Source: Pedobacter suwonensis
Lineage (GTDB): Bacteria; Bacteroidota; Bacteroidia; Sphingobacteriales; Sphingobacteriaceae
Length of the DNA stretch: 64,000 nucleotides
Reading direction: 5' to 3'
Assembly (NCBI RefSeq): GCF_900111825.1
Contig: NZ_FOJM01000008.1
Coordinates: 175,723-239,722, forward strand
Shown here: piece after piece, positions 52,937 through 60,820 of the stretch
How the letters are laid out: every line of letters starts with the position of its first letter
Position numbering within the stretch: the first letter of the stretch is position 1
Notes under the pieces: generated by a model
What the model was told of the DNA's origin: nothing
What the model saw: only the letters and a program-made list of their open reading frames with translations
The model's database searches: none
Program-made: the position numbers and the translations under genes

Positions 52937-53827
52937 ATGAAAATAATATTCACTTTACTCTTCAGTTTAACTTCGCTCGTTGTATGCGCGCAAAAAACCT
53001 ATGTGCTTAAGCAGAATTATCCGACAGGTAACAAGTATGATTTTTCGTTTGTTTCAGATCAGATTATCAACCAAAAAATTACCGGGAAAAGCATTAATTC
53101 CACACAAACCATCGGCACAGATTACATTTTTGATATTACTGAGGGACATAATGGCGATAAAGACCTAAAGGTAACCTACAACAGGCTGTATATGAAGTCG
53201 AATGCGATGGGAAATGCCATGACATTAAGCTCCGATGATCAGGATAGCACAAAAAAGAATCCTTTTAGCGGTTTGAAAGGGGCGTCATTTTATATGACGA
53301 TCAGCCCAAGCGGTACGATTAAAACTGTTGCTGGCATCGATCAGATGTTGGATAATATGGCAATAAGGATGACTAACGATACCAGCCAGGTTAAGCAGAT
53401 TAAAAATGCACTGAGTAAACAGTTTAGCAATGAAATTGTGAAGCAAACAATGGAATCGTCATTTAAAATTTATCCTGATAAGGCAGTTAAAATAGGCGAT
53501 AGCTGGACCGTTGACACTAAAATGCAAATGAGTATGCCTATTGAAACGATTACGCAATACACGCTGAAAGAAGTGAAAGACGGCATTGCCATCCTCAGTG
53601 TAAAAGGGACATTGGTTTCAAAAGGCAATTTTGAAGCAATGGGGAACAAAATGGAAACAGATTTACAAGGAACCAATTCCGGAGAGACCTCTTTAGATAT
53701 CAAAACCGGTATTGTGTTGGACAGCCACCTGCGTGTGGAGTTGTATGGAAAGATGAAATCGATGGGGCAGGATATCGATTTTGAAATGCAGGGTATTAAT
53801 AAAATTACCGGGAAAGAGATTAATTAA
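52937..53827 (+). CDS. Exported DUF6263-type protein
   Basis: 296 aa with a signal peptide (cleavage near V-C-A-Q, residue 19) and a beta-rich periplasmic or surface body. The motif V-K-I-G-D-S-W-T-V-D near residue 188 and the S-I-S/T-I-S-P-S-G-T-I near 120 are typical of DUF6263 proteins found across Bacteroidota. No lipobox is present. It lies 17 bases after the peptidase gene. Function unknown; possible lipid-like ligand binding is speculation. Confidence 0.75.
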   Translation: MKIIFTLLFSLTSLVVCAQKTYVLKQNYPTGNKYDFSFVSDQIINQKITGKSINSTQTIGTDYIFDITEGHNGDKDLKVTYNRLYMKSNAMGNAMTLSSDDQDSTKKNPFSGLKGASFYMTISPSGTIKTVAGIDQMLDNMAIRMTNDTSQVKQIKNALSKQFSNEIVKQTMESSFKIYPDKAVKIGDSWTVDTKMQMSMPIETITQYTLKEVKDGIAILSVKGTLVSKGNFEAMGNKMETDLQGTNSGETSLDIKTGIVLDSHLRVELYGKMKSMGQDIDFEMQGINKITGKEIN

Positions 53828-53834
53828 TTTATTC

Positions 53835-53867
53835 AGACCTTACAGGTTTTAAAAACCTATAAGGTCT
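53835..53867. repeat. AGACCTTA-type palindrome between convergent genes
   Basis: The arms AGACCTTAcAGGTTT and AAACCTaTAAGGTCT pair with one mismatch, between convergent genes, and can serve as terminator in both directions. It shares the AGGTTT-loop-AAACCT core with the palindrome at 41474. Confidence 0.7.
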
Positions 53868-53873
53868 TTAGAA

Positions 53874-54860
53874 CTAAAGGCTACCCGTTAAAGCCACCAA
53901 AAACTCTGTAGGAATCTCAATGTGCGGTATATGCCCACAAGCATCAAACTCAATAATTTTAGCGCCGATAATTTTGGCTGCGGTTTGCTTCCCTAAGAAC
54001 TTATATTGCCCGTGTAAAGCTTGCTGATCTGGTGTAAGTAAGCTTTTTCCCACAATGGTTTTGTCTTCCTTACCGATGAATAGAACAGTGGGCACTTTTA
54101 AATTCTGAAATTCATATACCACAGGTTGCTCATAAATCATCGTGTAAGTCAATGCGGCAACTTTCGCCCAGCGTGGGTAGTCTGCGCTATTGGTAACTCC
54201 GCCGGCAATGCTGACCAAATATTCGTATTCTGGTTTCCAGTAAGTAAAATAAGAACCCTGATAATGTTTTCTAACACTTTCTGCTGTAGTTTTAAGCTCG
54301 GTTTGATATTGTTGTGCTGTAGTAATGTAGGGGATAAAAGTTTTATAATCCTCTAATCCGATCGGATTTTCAAGTAAAAGCTTTTCTGTTCTTTCAGGAT
54401 ACATTAGAGCGAAACGGGTAGCCAGCATACCGCCCATACTATGTCCTAAAACTACGGTTTTTTGGACGCCCAGCGTATCTAAAAGTCTTTTGTTCCAGGT
54501 AGCCATTTGATGGAAACTGTAATGGATAAATGCTTTTGATGATTTGCCGAAGCCAATCTGATCAGGAACAATTACCCGATAGCCGATATTAGTGAGGGCT
54601 TTGATGACGTTGGTCCAATAGTAGCCGCCAAAATTTTTTCCATGAAAAAGGATAGCTGTTTTGCCATTGGCATTTGAAGTGGGGGCAACATCCATATAAG
54701 CCATTTTAATATCCTGTCCTTCCGTATTGATCGGGAAATATTTAACCGGATAGGGATATTTTACATTATCCAATGTGATGGACAATGTATCTGTTTTTTG
54801 TGCTTTGAGCTGGCCAAAAACGAATAAAAAGATAGCAAATAAAATGAAAAACTTCTTCAC
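53874..54860 (-). CDS. Exported alpha/beta hydrolase
   Basis: 328 aa with a signal peptide (to about residue 20). The alpha/beta-hydrolase fold is clear: oxyanion strand I-L-F-H-G-K-N-F-G-G-Y-Y near 70, the nucleophile elbow G-H-S-M-G-G near 141-146, Asp in F-I-G-K-E-D-K-T-I near 268 and the catalytic His in C-G-H-I-P-H near 310. It probably hydrolyses an ester or related bond in the periplasm. Substrate unknown. It is preceded by a strong palindrome (54888-54920). Confidence 0.88.
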   Translation of the reverse strand: MKKFFILFAIFLFVFGQLKAQKTDTLSITLDNVKYPYPVKYFPINTEGQDIKMAYMDVAPTSNANGKTAILFHGKNFGGYYWTNVIKALTNIGYRVIVPDQIGFGKSSKAFIHYSFHQMATWNKRLLDTLGVQKTVVLGHSMGGMLATRFALMYPERTEKLLLENPIGLEDYKTFIPYITTAQQYQTELKTTAESVRKHYQGSYFTYWKPEYEYLVSIAGGVTNSADYPRWAKVAALTYTMIYEQPVVYEFQNLKVPTVLFIGKEDKTIVGKSLLTPDQQALHGQYKFLGKQTAAKIIGAKIIEFDACGHIPHIEIPTEFLVALTGSL

Positions 54861-54887
54861 AGGTCTGGTTTTGATCTAAAAACTAAA

Positions 54888-54920
54888 CTAATTGGCAAAA
54901 GTTAAACTTTTGCCAATTAG
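54888..54920 (-). terminator. 33-base perfect palindrome, likely terminator of the ABC-GntR operon
   Basis: The arms CTAATTGGCAAAAGTT and AACTTTTGCCAATTAG are 16 bases each around one A. On the minus strand it is followed by TTTAGTTTTTAG. It sits 67 bases beyond the last gene of the minus-strand operon and 27 bases upstream of the hydrolase gene, so an operator for the latter is also possible. Confidence 0.6.
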
Positions 54921-54987
54921 TTAGCTTAAAAATCATGCCTTTTTTACATGACCGATGAATAGATGTGTAAGCTCTATGCGTTTCGAA

Positions 54988-55833
54988 TTAATCTTTAAGC
55001 ATCTGTTTCAAATATTTTACAGGCATCTGAACTTTGGTTTCATCTGATAAACTTCCTGAAATTTTGTTGATATTAACTTTGTTTATCGTGATTTCAGACT
55101 TTTCAAATGTTTTAACAGTCAAGTTTTCGACGCTTTTGTTTTCCTCTTCCTCCGCGCCCTCAATGTTAGCGGTTGAATTTTTGCAGATAATATTTAAGTT
55201 CTTGTAATTGTTGTTTCCCGAATAGAATCCCGTACTATCCAAGTTAATGGTTAATTTCTTAATTTCAGTTTGGTTAATTACCCTCGTAATTTTTCCATCT
55301 GTACTAAATGTGACTGGTGAGCCAAACGTTAGTTGGCCTGAATTTTTGACATTTATATCCAGACTGTCGGTTTTTGCCGTTAAAACAGTACTGGCAGCTT
55401 TATTCAGGTTTAGTTTATTAATATGTGGGCTGTAAACTAATATCACAAGGCTATTGCGATGGTTGCCTGACCTGTTAAGCTTATCGCTAAAGTTAATTTG
55501 TAGCATCCCAGCCTTGTTAATAGCGAAAGCGATGTCATTTTTTAGATCCATAGGTATTTTAACCCCTGATTGTGTGCTTTTTATAAAGTGTAATTCTAAG
55601 TATATTCTTTTTGCATCAGGAATATCCACTATTGAGAAAGGTGTTTTAAGAGGGATGGAAATCCTTTCTTTACTCATCCTTTCAAAGGGTTCTTCATTTA
55701 TCTCTTGCTCTTCTACAAAATTATCACTTGTTCTGGTGCGGTAATTCATTTTGACATTTACGGCCATAACAATTATCGGAATAATAATCAGCAGCGCTGC
55801 AAGTGCGATGAGTAATTTATTACTTGTTTTCAT
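54988..55833 (-). CDS. Membrane-anchored GIN-like beta protein
   Basis: 281 aa: one N-terminal transmembrane helix (about 6-25), then a charged linker and a long run of short beta strands (residues about 95-270, for example L-D-I-N-V-K-N-S-G-Q-L-T-F-G), as in the putative auto-transporter adhesin head GIN / DUF2807 proteins. It is the last gene of a minus-strand operon, four bases behind gntR. Such proteins often accompany GntR-ABC modules in Bacteroidota, with no known activity. The assignment is by pattern. Confidence 0.6.
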   Translation of the reverse strand: MKTSNKLLIALAALLIIIPIIVMAVNVKMNYRTRTSDNFVEEQEINEEPFERMSKERISIPLKTPFSIVDIPDAKRIYLELHFIKSTQSGVKIPMDLKNDIAFAINKAGMLQINFSDKLNRSGNHRNSLVILVYSPHINKLNLNKAASTVLTAKTDSLDINVKNSGQLTFGSPVTFSTDGKITRVINQTEIKKLTINLDSTGFYSGNNNYKNLNIICKNSTANIEGAEEEENKSVENLTVKTFEKSEITINKVNINKISGSLSDETKVQMPVKYLKQMLKD

Positions 55834-55837
55834 GATT

Positions 55838-56212
55838 TTAAGCGTTAAAGTTTTCTTTTACAAACGTTTTATATTGGTTTTCAAGTTCATCAAAACCGAT
55901 GTTAAGCAGGTAAATATTCCTGAACACTACAGGTAACTCATCTGCTATAAATTGTTGCTTTCGGTAGCTTTTTACCTGTTCAGTTGCAGCTTCATCTACA
56001 AAAAAGCCTATTCCTCTTTTATTTTTAATGATGTTTTTGTTTTGAAGCAACTCATAGGTGCGCATGACCGTATTGGGGTTTACTTCCATTTCTACAGCCA
56101 GTTCCCTTACCGAGGGAACTTTCTCGTCGGCTTTCCATTTTCCTAACAGAATATGCTCACAAACATACTCTGCTATTTGAAGGTATATCGCCTTATTATC
56201 TCTAAATTCCAT
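55838..56212 (-). CDS. GntR-family repressor, YtrA type
   Basis: 124 aa: a winged HTH (residues about 10-75, with L-L-G-K-W-K-A-D-E-K-V-P-S-V-R-E-L-A and N-P-N-T-V-M-R-T-Y-E-L-L) and only a short C-terminal helical tail instead of a ligand domain, the hallmark of the YtrA subfamily. These regulators usually repress their own ABC-transporter operon, and here the gene lies directly behind the permease and ATPase genes on the same strand, so self-regulation is likely. Confidence 0.88.
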   Translation of the reverse strand: MEFRDNKAIYLQIAEYVCEHILLGKWKADEKVPSVRELAVEMEVNPNTVMRTYELLQNKNIIKNKRGIGFFVDEAATEQVKSYRKQQFIADELPVVFRNIYLLNIGFDELENQYKTFVKENFNA

Positions 56213-56228
56213 ATCTATACCTTTTTAA

Positions 56229-57041
56229 TTAAACTTCTTTTTCTTTAAGGCGAACATAAGTGATTAACCATATAATTAAGCTGAGCGCAACGGATGACCA
56301 GAAAAAGATTTTAAAAACAAAATCCTTTTCTAAATAATCTACAGCATATACGCGCGTTTTACCTTCGGTCATCAAATTTCCAAACTTGATGGTTAAGAAA
56401 ATGATAAATGAAAATAGCGCTGTTACCGATAATGCGGTTTTGATGTAATGAAATCGGTTAAAATATATTGAACCTAACAAGAAAATACTTGAAAAGAAGA
56501 AGGGAAGCGCAAAGAAAAATTTAAATTCTCTTTCCGAAGTTAAATCATCAAACAATGTGCTAAAAGAAACTGCGGTTAGCTTACCCGTATTGTAGTTTGT
56601 AGCTTTATTATGCTGCCATAACTCATTGAAATAATTTAAAAAAATTGCATCAACTATGTAAAAAATAAGCAGATAACTGATGAGGCTAAGAATGGTCGAG
56701 AAGAGAATTGCACAAATAAATTTTTCGGTAACGGAGGCTGGTGTCATTAATTCCATAATGGCCTTTGGTTTTTGACCGAAAGCATTAAAATAGGTACTGG
56801 CAACAATGGTTAAGAACAGGAAACCGATAGCCATAAAAGTAGGTAGTCGAAAACCCAGCTGAACATGACCATGATCGTCCCATCTATAAAGTGACCGGTT
56901 TAAATCGGGGATGTTAAAAAAATAAAAGGCAATTATAATTCCGGTTAGTACCACCAGACTCATTAGGTAAATTTTTCCAAATTCCAGCCATTGTCTTTTA
57001 AGCAATAAGCCAAATCGATTGATATTAAATGTGTTGTTCAT
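56229..57041 (-). CDS. ABC transporter permease of the GntR operon
   Basis: 270 aa with about six hydrophobic segments (roughly residues 25-45, 75-95, 115-140, 180-200, 210-230 and 240-260). No recognised family domain beyond ABC-2-like layout. The N-terminus F-G-L-L-L-K-R-Q-W-L-E-F-G-K-I-Y is typical of Bacteroidota permeases that pair with YtrA-type ATPases. It starts three bases after the ATPase gene. Substrate unknown; cell-envelope stress or antimicrobial peptides are common inducers in related systems. Confidence 0.75.
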   Translation of the reverse strand: MNNTFNINRFGLLLKRQWLEFGKIYLMSLVVLTGIIIAFYFFNIPDLNRSLYRWDDHGHVQLGFRLPTFMAIGFLFLTIVASTYFNAFGQKPKAIMELMTPASVTEKFICAILFSTILSLISYLLIFYIVDAIFLNYFNELWQHNKATNYNTGKLTAVSFSTLFDDLTSEREFKFFFALPFFFSSIFLLGSIYFNRFHYIKTALSVTALFSFIIFLTIKFGNLMTEGKTRVYAVDYLEKDFVFKIFFWSSVALSLIIWLITYVRLKEKEV

Positions 57042-57044
57042 CGC

Positions 57045-57872
57045 TTAACTGAATAAAGGTTTAAATTTGATTTTTTCTGCAAGTATGGCATTGAAAAGAA
57101 GCTCCATATCTAATTTGCTTTCTTCCTGGTGGTAATTCGGCATTACGGCATTGTAACCAGAAAGGGATGGCTCAGCATAAAAGATGCTGTCATCAATTTC
57201 CTTTACTTTTTTAAAGGTCAGTTTTTCCGTAATTTCTTCTACGGTAGCTTTAAGGGCAATGTCATTCTCATCAAGCATAATTACGGTGTCAATCAGGTTA
57301 TCTAAATCCCTTACCTGGTGGGTAGATATGATGATGCAACGCTCATCCGTCATGGCTGATGCCATAATTTTCCTGAACTGCGCCTTTGATGGAATATCCA
57401 AACCATTGGTAGGCTCATCCATAATGACCAGTTTGGCCTGTGTAGCCAATCCAAAAGCAATAATTACTTTTTTCTTTTGGCCATAACTCATATTGATGAG
57501 TTTCTGTTCAACCGGGATATCAAATTCCTTGATCAGATCATTGAAATAACCATAATCGAAGTTTTTGTAGAAAGGAGCATTGGCTTTTAGGTAGGTGCCA
57601 ATTTTTACCGAAGGCAGGTAAAATTCTTCTGGTATAAAACAGATCTGTTCCAATAGTGCGGGCTGCCTTTTTGCCGGATCGTAACCCATCACATCCAGGG
57701 TGCCACCCTGTGCGTACACCAAACCTGCAAGATTTTTTAATAAAGTTGATTTGCCGGCACCATTTTTACCCAGCAAACCGTAAATATGGCCATTGCTTAA
57801 CCGCATGCTCATATTTTTAAATAATGGCTTATGCTTATTATAGCCAAAATTAAGATTGTTAATATTGATCAT
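57045..57872 (-). CDS. ABC transporter ATP-binding protein, YtrB-like
   Basis: 275 aa from the ATG at 57872, 19 codons inside the longest frame; the upstream part overlaps the promoter. It has Walker A G-L-L-G-K-N-G-A-G-K-S-T near residue 34, signature M-S-Y-G-Q-K-K-K near 135 (S-Y-G-Q in place of S-G-G-Q), Walker B L-V-I-M-D-E-P-T-N-G near 155 and H-loop S-T-H-Q near 190. It is the first gene of the ATPase-permease-GntR-GIN-like operon. Confidence 0.88.
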   Translation of the reverse strand: MININNLNFGYNKHKPLFKNMSMRLSNGHIYGLLGKNGAGKSTLLKNLAGLVYAQGGTLDVMGYDPAKRQPALLEQICFIPEEFYLPSVKIGTYLKANAPFYKNFDYGYFNDLIKEFDIPVEQKLINMSYGQKKKVIIAFGLATQAKLVIMDEPTNGLDIPSKAQFRKIMASAMTDERCIIISTHQVRDLDNLIDTVIMLDENDIALKATVEEITEKLTFKKVKEIDDSIFYAEPSLSGYNAVMPNYHQEESKLDMELLFNAILAEKIKFKPLFS

Positions 57873-57899
57873 ACCTACTGTATTAGTTAAATAATACAC

Positions 57900-57930
57900 C
57901 AAAGTATGATATAATTTTGTTATCTCCAAA
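57900..57930 (-). promoter_or_regulatory. Promoter of the ABC-GntR operon
   Basis: On the minus strand TTTG (57930-57927) and TACTTTG (57906-57900) are separated by 20 bases, close to the Bacteroidota -33/-7 arrangement. The -7 element lacks one base of TAnnTTTG. Transcription would begin about 20 bases before the ATG at 57872. Confidence 0.5.
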
Positions 57931-58116
57931 TTTTTGAAGAAAAAGTTTAGTGCTGATCGGATGGCGTTTTCATGCGGTGCGTCCTACGCTAAACGCCAAA
58001 CGCTAGGCGCCTTTCCCTAGGGCTCCGCCATTGAACGGTAAAATATCGGTCTAATCATTCCCGCATTAAAACATCCTTCATGCTCAGATTGTATGTTTGT
58101 AGTACATCAATGTTGT

Positions 58117-58512
58117 ATGGATAAAAAATGGGCATATCTGCTTGGTCGATTAGCAATCGGTTTAAGTTTTTTCGGACATGGGTTGGTTCGCTTACCAAAA
58201 CTTGCCGGTTTTAGCCATTGGATGGTTGGACAATTTTCTAGATCATATTTGCCCGATGCACTCGTTGTTCCCTTTAGTTATATTTTGCCGTTTGCAGAAT
58301 TGATAGCAGGACTGATGATTTTAATGGGTTTATTTACCAGGCAAGGGCTGTTATTGGCAGGAGCAGTTTCATTGATGTTGATTTTCGGAACTACCCTCAT
58401 TGAAAACTGGGAAGCGCTGCCTTCGCAACTTATTCATGTGGCGTTTTTATCCGTACTACTCGTTTACTTACCGTATAATAGTTATGCGGTTGATCAAATC
58501 ATTAAAAAATAA
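58117..58512 (+). CDS. DoxX-family membrane protein
   Basis: 131 aa from the ATG at 58117, which starts M-D-K-K-W-A-Y-L-L-G-R-L; an ATG eight codons earlier would give 139 aa. Four transmembrane helices and the conserved F-F-G-H-G-L-V-R-L-P-K near residue 18, P-F-A-E-L-I-A-G near 58 and G-L-F-T-R-Q-G near 71 mark the DoxX family, inner-membrane proteins often tied to redox or thiol homeostasis. The aldo/keto reductase gene begins two bases after the stop. Confidence 0.85.
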   Translation: MDKKWAYLLGRLAIGLSFFGHGLVRLPKLAGFSHWMVGQFSRSYLPDALVVPFSYILPFAELIAGLMILMGLFTRQGLLLAGAVSLMLIFGTTLIENWEALPSQLIHVAFLSVLLVYLPYNSYAVDQIIKK

Positions 58513-58514
58513 TT

Positions 58515-59504
58515 ATGGAATACAGAAAAATTGGAAATTCAGATTTAGAACTATCAGTAATCACATTTGGCGCATGGGCCGCTGGGGGCTGGATGTGGGG
58601 AAGCACAGACAGAAACGATGCAATTAATGCCATTAAAGCCAGTTATGATTTAGGGGTTACTTCAATTGATACTGCACCCATTTATGGTCAGGGAGATAGT
58701 GAAGAAATTGTAGGTGATGCCATAAAAGGCATTTCACGCGATAAACTGCAAGTGGTAACTAAATTCGGGATGCGTTGGGATTTAACCAAAGGCGATTTTG
58801 GTTTTAAGAGTAAAAACAATAATGGCGCAGCCATTGATATTTATAAATATGCCGGAAAAGAAAGTGTAATTTATGAGTGCGAACAATCTTTAAAGCGTTT
58901 GGGTACCGATTATATAGATCTTTACCAGATCCACTGGCCAGACTCTACTACCCCGATCAGCGAAACTTTCGAAGCGGTGAGCAGGTTAATTGAGCAGGGT
59001 AAGGTTCGCTATGCAGGGGTGTGCAATTATGATGTAGCGCAATTAAAAGAGGCAGATCAGACCCTGGAAATTATTTCCAACCAGATTCCATTTAGCATGG
59101 TAAACCGTGGTGTTGAAGAGGAAACGGTTCCATATTGCATCGAAAATAATAAATCTGTTTTGGCATACAGCCCAATGGAGCGCGGTTTATTAACCGGGAA
59201 AATGACCGCTGATTATAAGTTTGAAGAGGGCGATCACCGTCAGGGAAATAAATTTTTCTCACCTGAAAGTATCGAAAAAACGAATGCATTTCTGGCCAAA
59301 ATAAAGCCGTTGGCCGATGAAAAAAATGCGACCTTATCTCAATTGGTTTTGCGTTGGACGATTGAACGCCCGGGTATTACCATCGCGTTAGTTGGTGCAA
59401 GAAATGAAAAACAGGCTGTACAAAACGCAAAAGCGGTAAACGTAAAATTAAACGCTGAAGAAATTCAGTTCATTAATACCGAATTAGAGAAAGCTGGTTT
59501 TTAA
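58515..59504 (+). CDS. Aldo/keto reductase
   Basis: 329 aa, a TIM-barrel NADPH-dependent reductase. Catalytic residues are visible: Asp and Tyr in D-T-A-P-I-Y-G near residue 52-58, Lys in V-V-T-K-F-G near 84, and His in Y-Q-I-H-W-P near 138. The coenzyme-binding end (G-A-R-N-E-K-Q near 295) is intact. It lacks a signal peptide. Related enzymes reduce aldehydes or sugar carbonyls. It lies between DoxX and an old-yellow-enzyme gene, probably in one redox-related unit. Confidence 0.92.
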   Translation: MEYRKIGNSDLELSVITFGAWAAGGWMWGSTDRNDAINAIKASYDLGVTSIDTAPIYGQGDSEEIVGDAIKGISRDKLQVVTKFGMRWDLTKGDFGFKSKNNNGAAIDIYKYAGKESVIYECEQSLKRLGTDYIDLYQIHWPDSTTPISETFEAVSRLIEQGKVRYAGVCNYDVAQLKEADQTLEIISNQIPFSMVNRGVEEETVPYCIENNKSVLAYSPMERGLLTGKMTADYKFEEGDHRQGNKFFSPESIEKTNAFLAKIKPLADEKNATLSQLVLRWTIERPGITIALVGARNEKQAVQNAKAVNVKLNAEEIQFINTELEKAGF

Positions 59505-59531
59505 CTTCAACCCCAAAGAAAAGAAGGAATA

Positions 59532-59593
59532 CGCAAAGGACACAGAGGTTAATGCTTTTGATTTCTTCGCAAGAAAACTTTGAGTCCTTTGCG
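59532..59593. repeat. Inverted repeat CGCAAAGGAC ... GTCCTTTGCG
   Basis: Perfect 10-base arms 42 bases apart, filling the 106-base gap between the aldo/keto reductase and the flavin oxidoreductase genes. The CGCAAAGGACACAGAGG / TCCTTTGCGG wording is a common Bacteroidota intergenic repeat. Confidence 0.65.
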
Positions 59594-59610
59594 GTTAAAC
59601 AAAACAAGAT

Positions 59611-60690
59611 ATGTCGAAATTATTTTCTCCTTTTACCATAAAGGATGTAACCTTAAAAAATAGAATTGTGATTTCGCCGATGTGCCAATATTCTGCTGTT
59701 GATGGCTTTGCCAACGATTGGCATTTGGTACATTTAGGGAGCCGAGCCGTTGGCGGTGCCGGATTGATTATTCAGGAAGCTTCTGCGGTTACTGCCGATG
59801 GAAGAATTACTTATGCCGATTTAGGCATTTGGAAAGATGAACATGTAGAAAAACTGAAGCAGATTGTCTCCTTTATTCATGATCATGGTGCTGTTGCAGG
59901 AATCCAATTGGCGCATGCCGGCAGAAAAGCCAGCTGTGAGGTACCGTGGGATGGTGGTGAGCAAATTGCTGCCGGTGAAAATAGCTGGAAACCGGTTGGG
60001 CCTTCGCCAATTCCGTTTAAATCCGGCCAGGTGGAGCCACACGAATTAAGCATTTCAGAAATTCAGGATATTGTTTTTGCTTTCAGGGCAGCTGCAAAAC
60101 GTGCACTTGATGCGGGCTATAAAGTTGTAGAAATACATGCCGCACATGGTTATTTATTGCACCAGTTTTTCAGTCCGCTGAGCAATAAACGTACAGATGT
60201 TTACGGCGGAAGTTTCGAAAACCGCATCCGTTTGGTTATAGATGTGGTTGAAGCCGTACAATCGGTATGGCCAGATAAGCTGCCGTTATTCGTCCGAATT
60301 TCGGCAACGGATTGGACAGAGGGCGGCTGGAATGAAAATGATTCTTTGCAGTTGGCTGCGGTGTTAAAAGATCGTGGCGTGGATTTAATTGATACTTCAT
60401 CTGGTGGAAATGTACCTGATGCCTTTATCCCAGCCGGACCAAATTATCAGGTTCCTTTTGCTGATAAAATCAGGAATGAGATCGGTATTTACACCGGTGC
60501 AGTTGGGGTGATTGTTGAAGCCCGCCAGGCCGAAGAGATTTTGGAACAGGGAAAAGCCGATTTGATATTTATTGCGCGTGAATCATTACGTGATCCTTAT
60601 TTCCCAACGCATGCTGCACAGGTTCTGGGAGATGACGTGGAATGGCCAAATCAGTATGTGAGGGCGAAAAGGGAAAAGTTTAAGAAGTAG
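59611..60690 (+). CDS. Old yellow enzyme, YqjM-like NADPH:flavin oxidoreductase
   Basis: 359 aa, FMN-binding TIM barrel. Family marks are R-I-V-I-S-P-M-C-Q-Y-S near residue 19 with the redox-tuning Cys of the YqjM branch, H-A-G-R-K-A-S near 102, the substrate-binding H-A-A-H-G-Y-L-L-H-Q-F near 175, and R-T-D-V-Y-G-G-S-F-E-N-R near 194. The C-terminal F-I-A-R-E-S-L-R-D-P-Y completes the phosphate site. It reduces activated C=C bonds such as enones or nitro compounds, likely in stress defence. Confidence 0.92.
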   Translation: MSKLFSPFTIKDVTLKNRIVISPMCQYSAVDGFANDWHLVHLGSRAVGGAGLIIQEASAVTADGRITYADLGIWKDEHVEKLKQIVSFIHDHGAVAGIQLAHAGRKASCEVPWDGGEQIAAGENSWKPVGPSPIPFKSGQVEPHELSISEIQDIVFAFRAAAKRALDAGYKVVEIHAAHGYLLHQFFSPLSNKRTDVYGGSFENRIRLVIDVVEAVQSVWPDKLPLFVRISATDWTEGGWNENDSLQLAAVLKDRGVDLIDTSSGGNVPDAFIPAGPNYQVPFADKIRNEIGIYTGAVGVIVEARQAEEILEQGKADLIFIARESLRDPYFPTHAAQVLGDDVEWPNQYVRAKREKFKK

Positions 60691-60766
60691 TTTGAGGTGG
60701 CAATACTCTCCCTCAAGTTACCGTTATTTCGGGCGGAGTGACGATTCATCTTAAATGTGATAAATA

Positions 60767-60802
60767 AAAGCGGAGTGATCTCATCGATCAACTCCGCTTT
60801 TT
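60767..60802. terminator. Bidirectional terminator between OYE and TonB receptor genes
   Basis: The arms AAAGCGGAGT and ACTCCGCTTT flank a 14-base loop; T-rich on both sides, 18 bases beyond the receptor stop. Confidence 0.8.
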
Positions 60803-60820
60803 GTCTTTAGTGATGATTAT

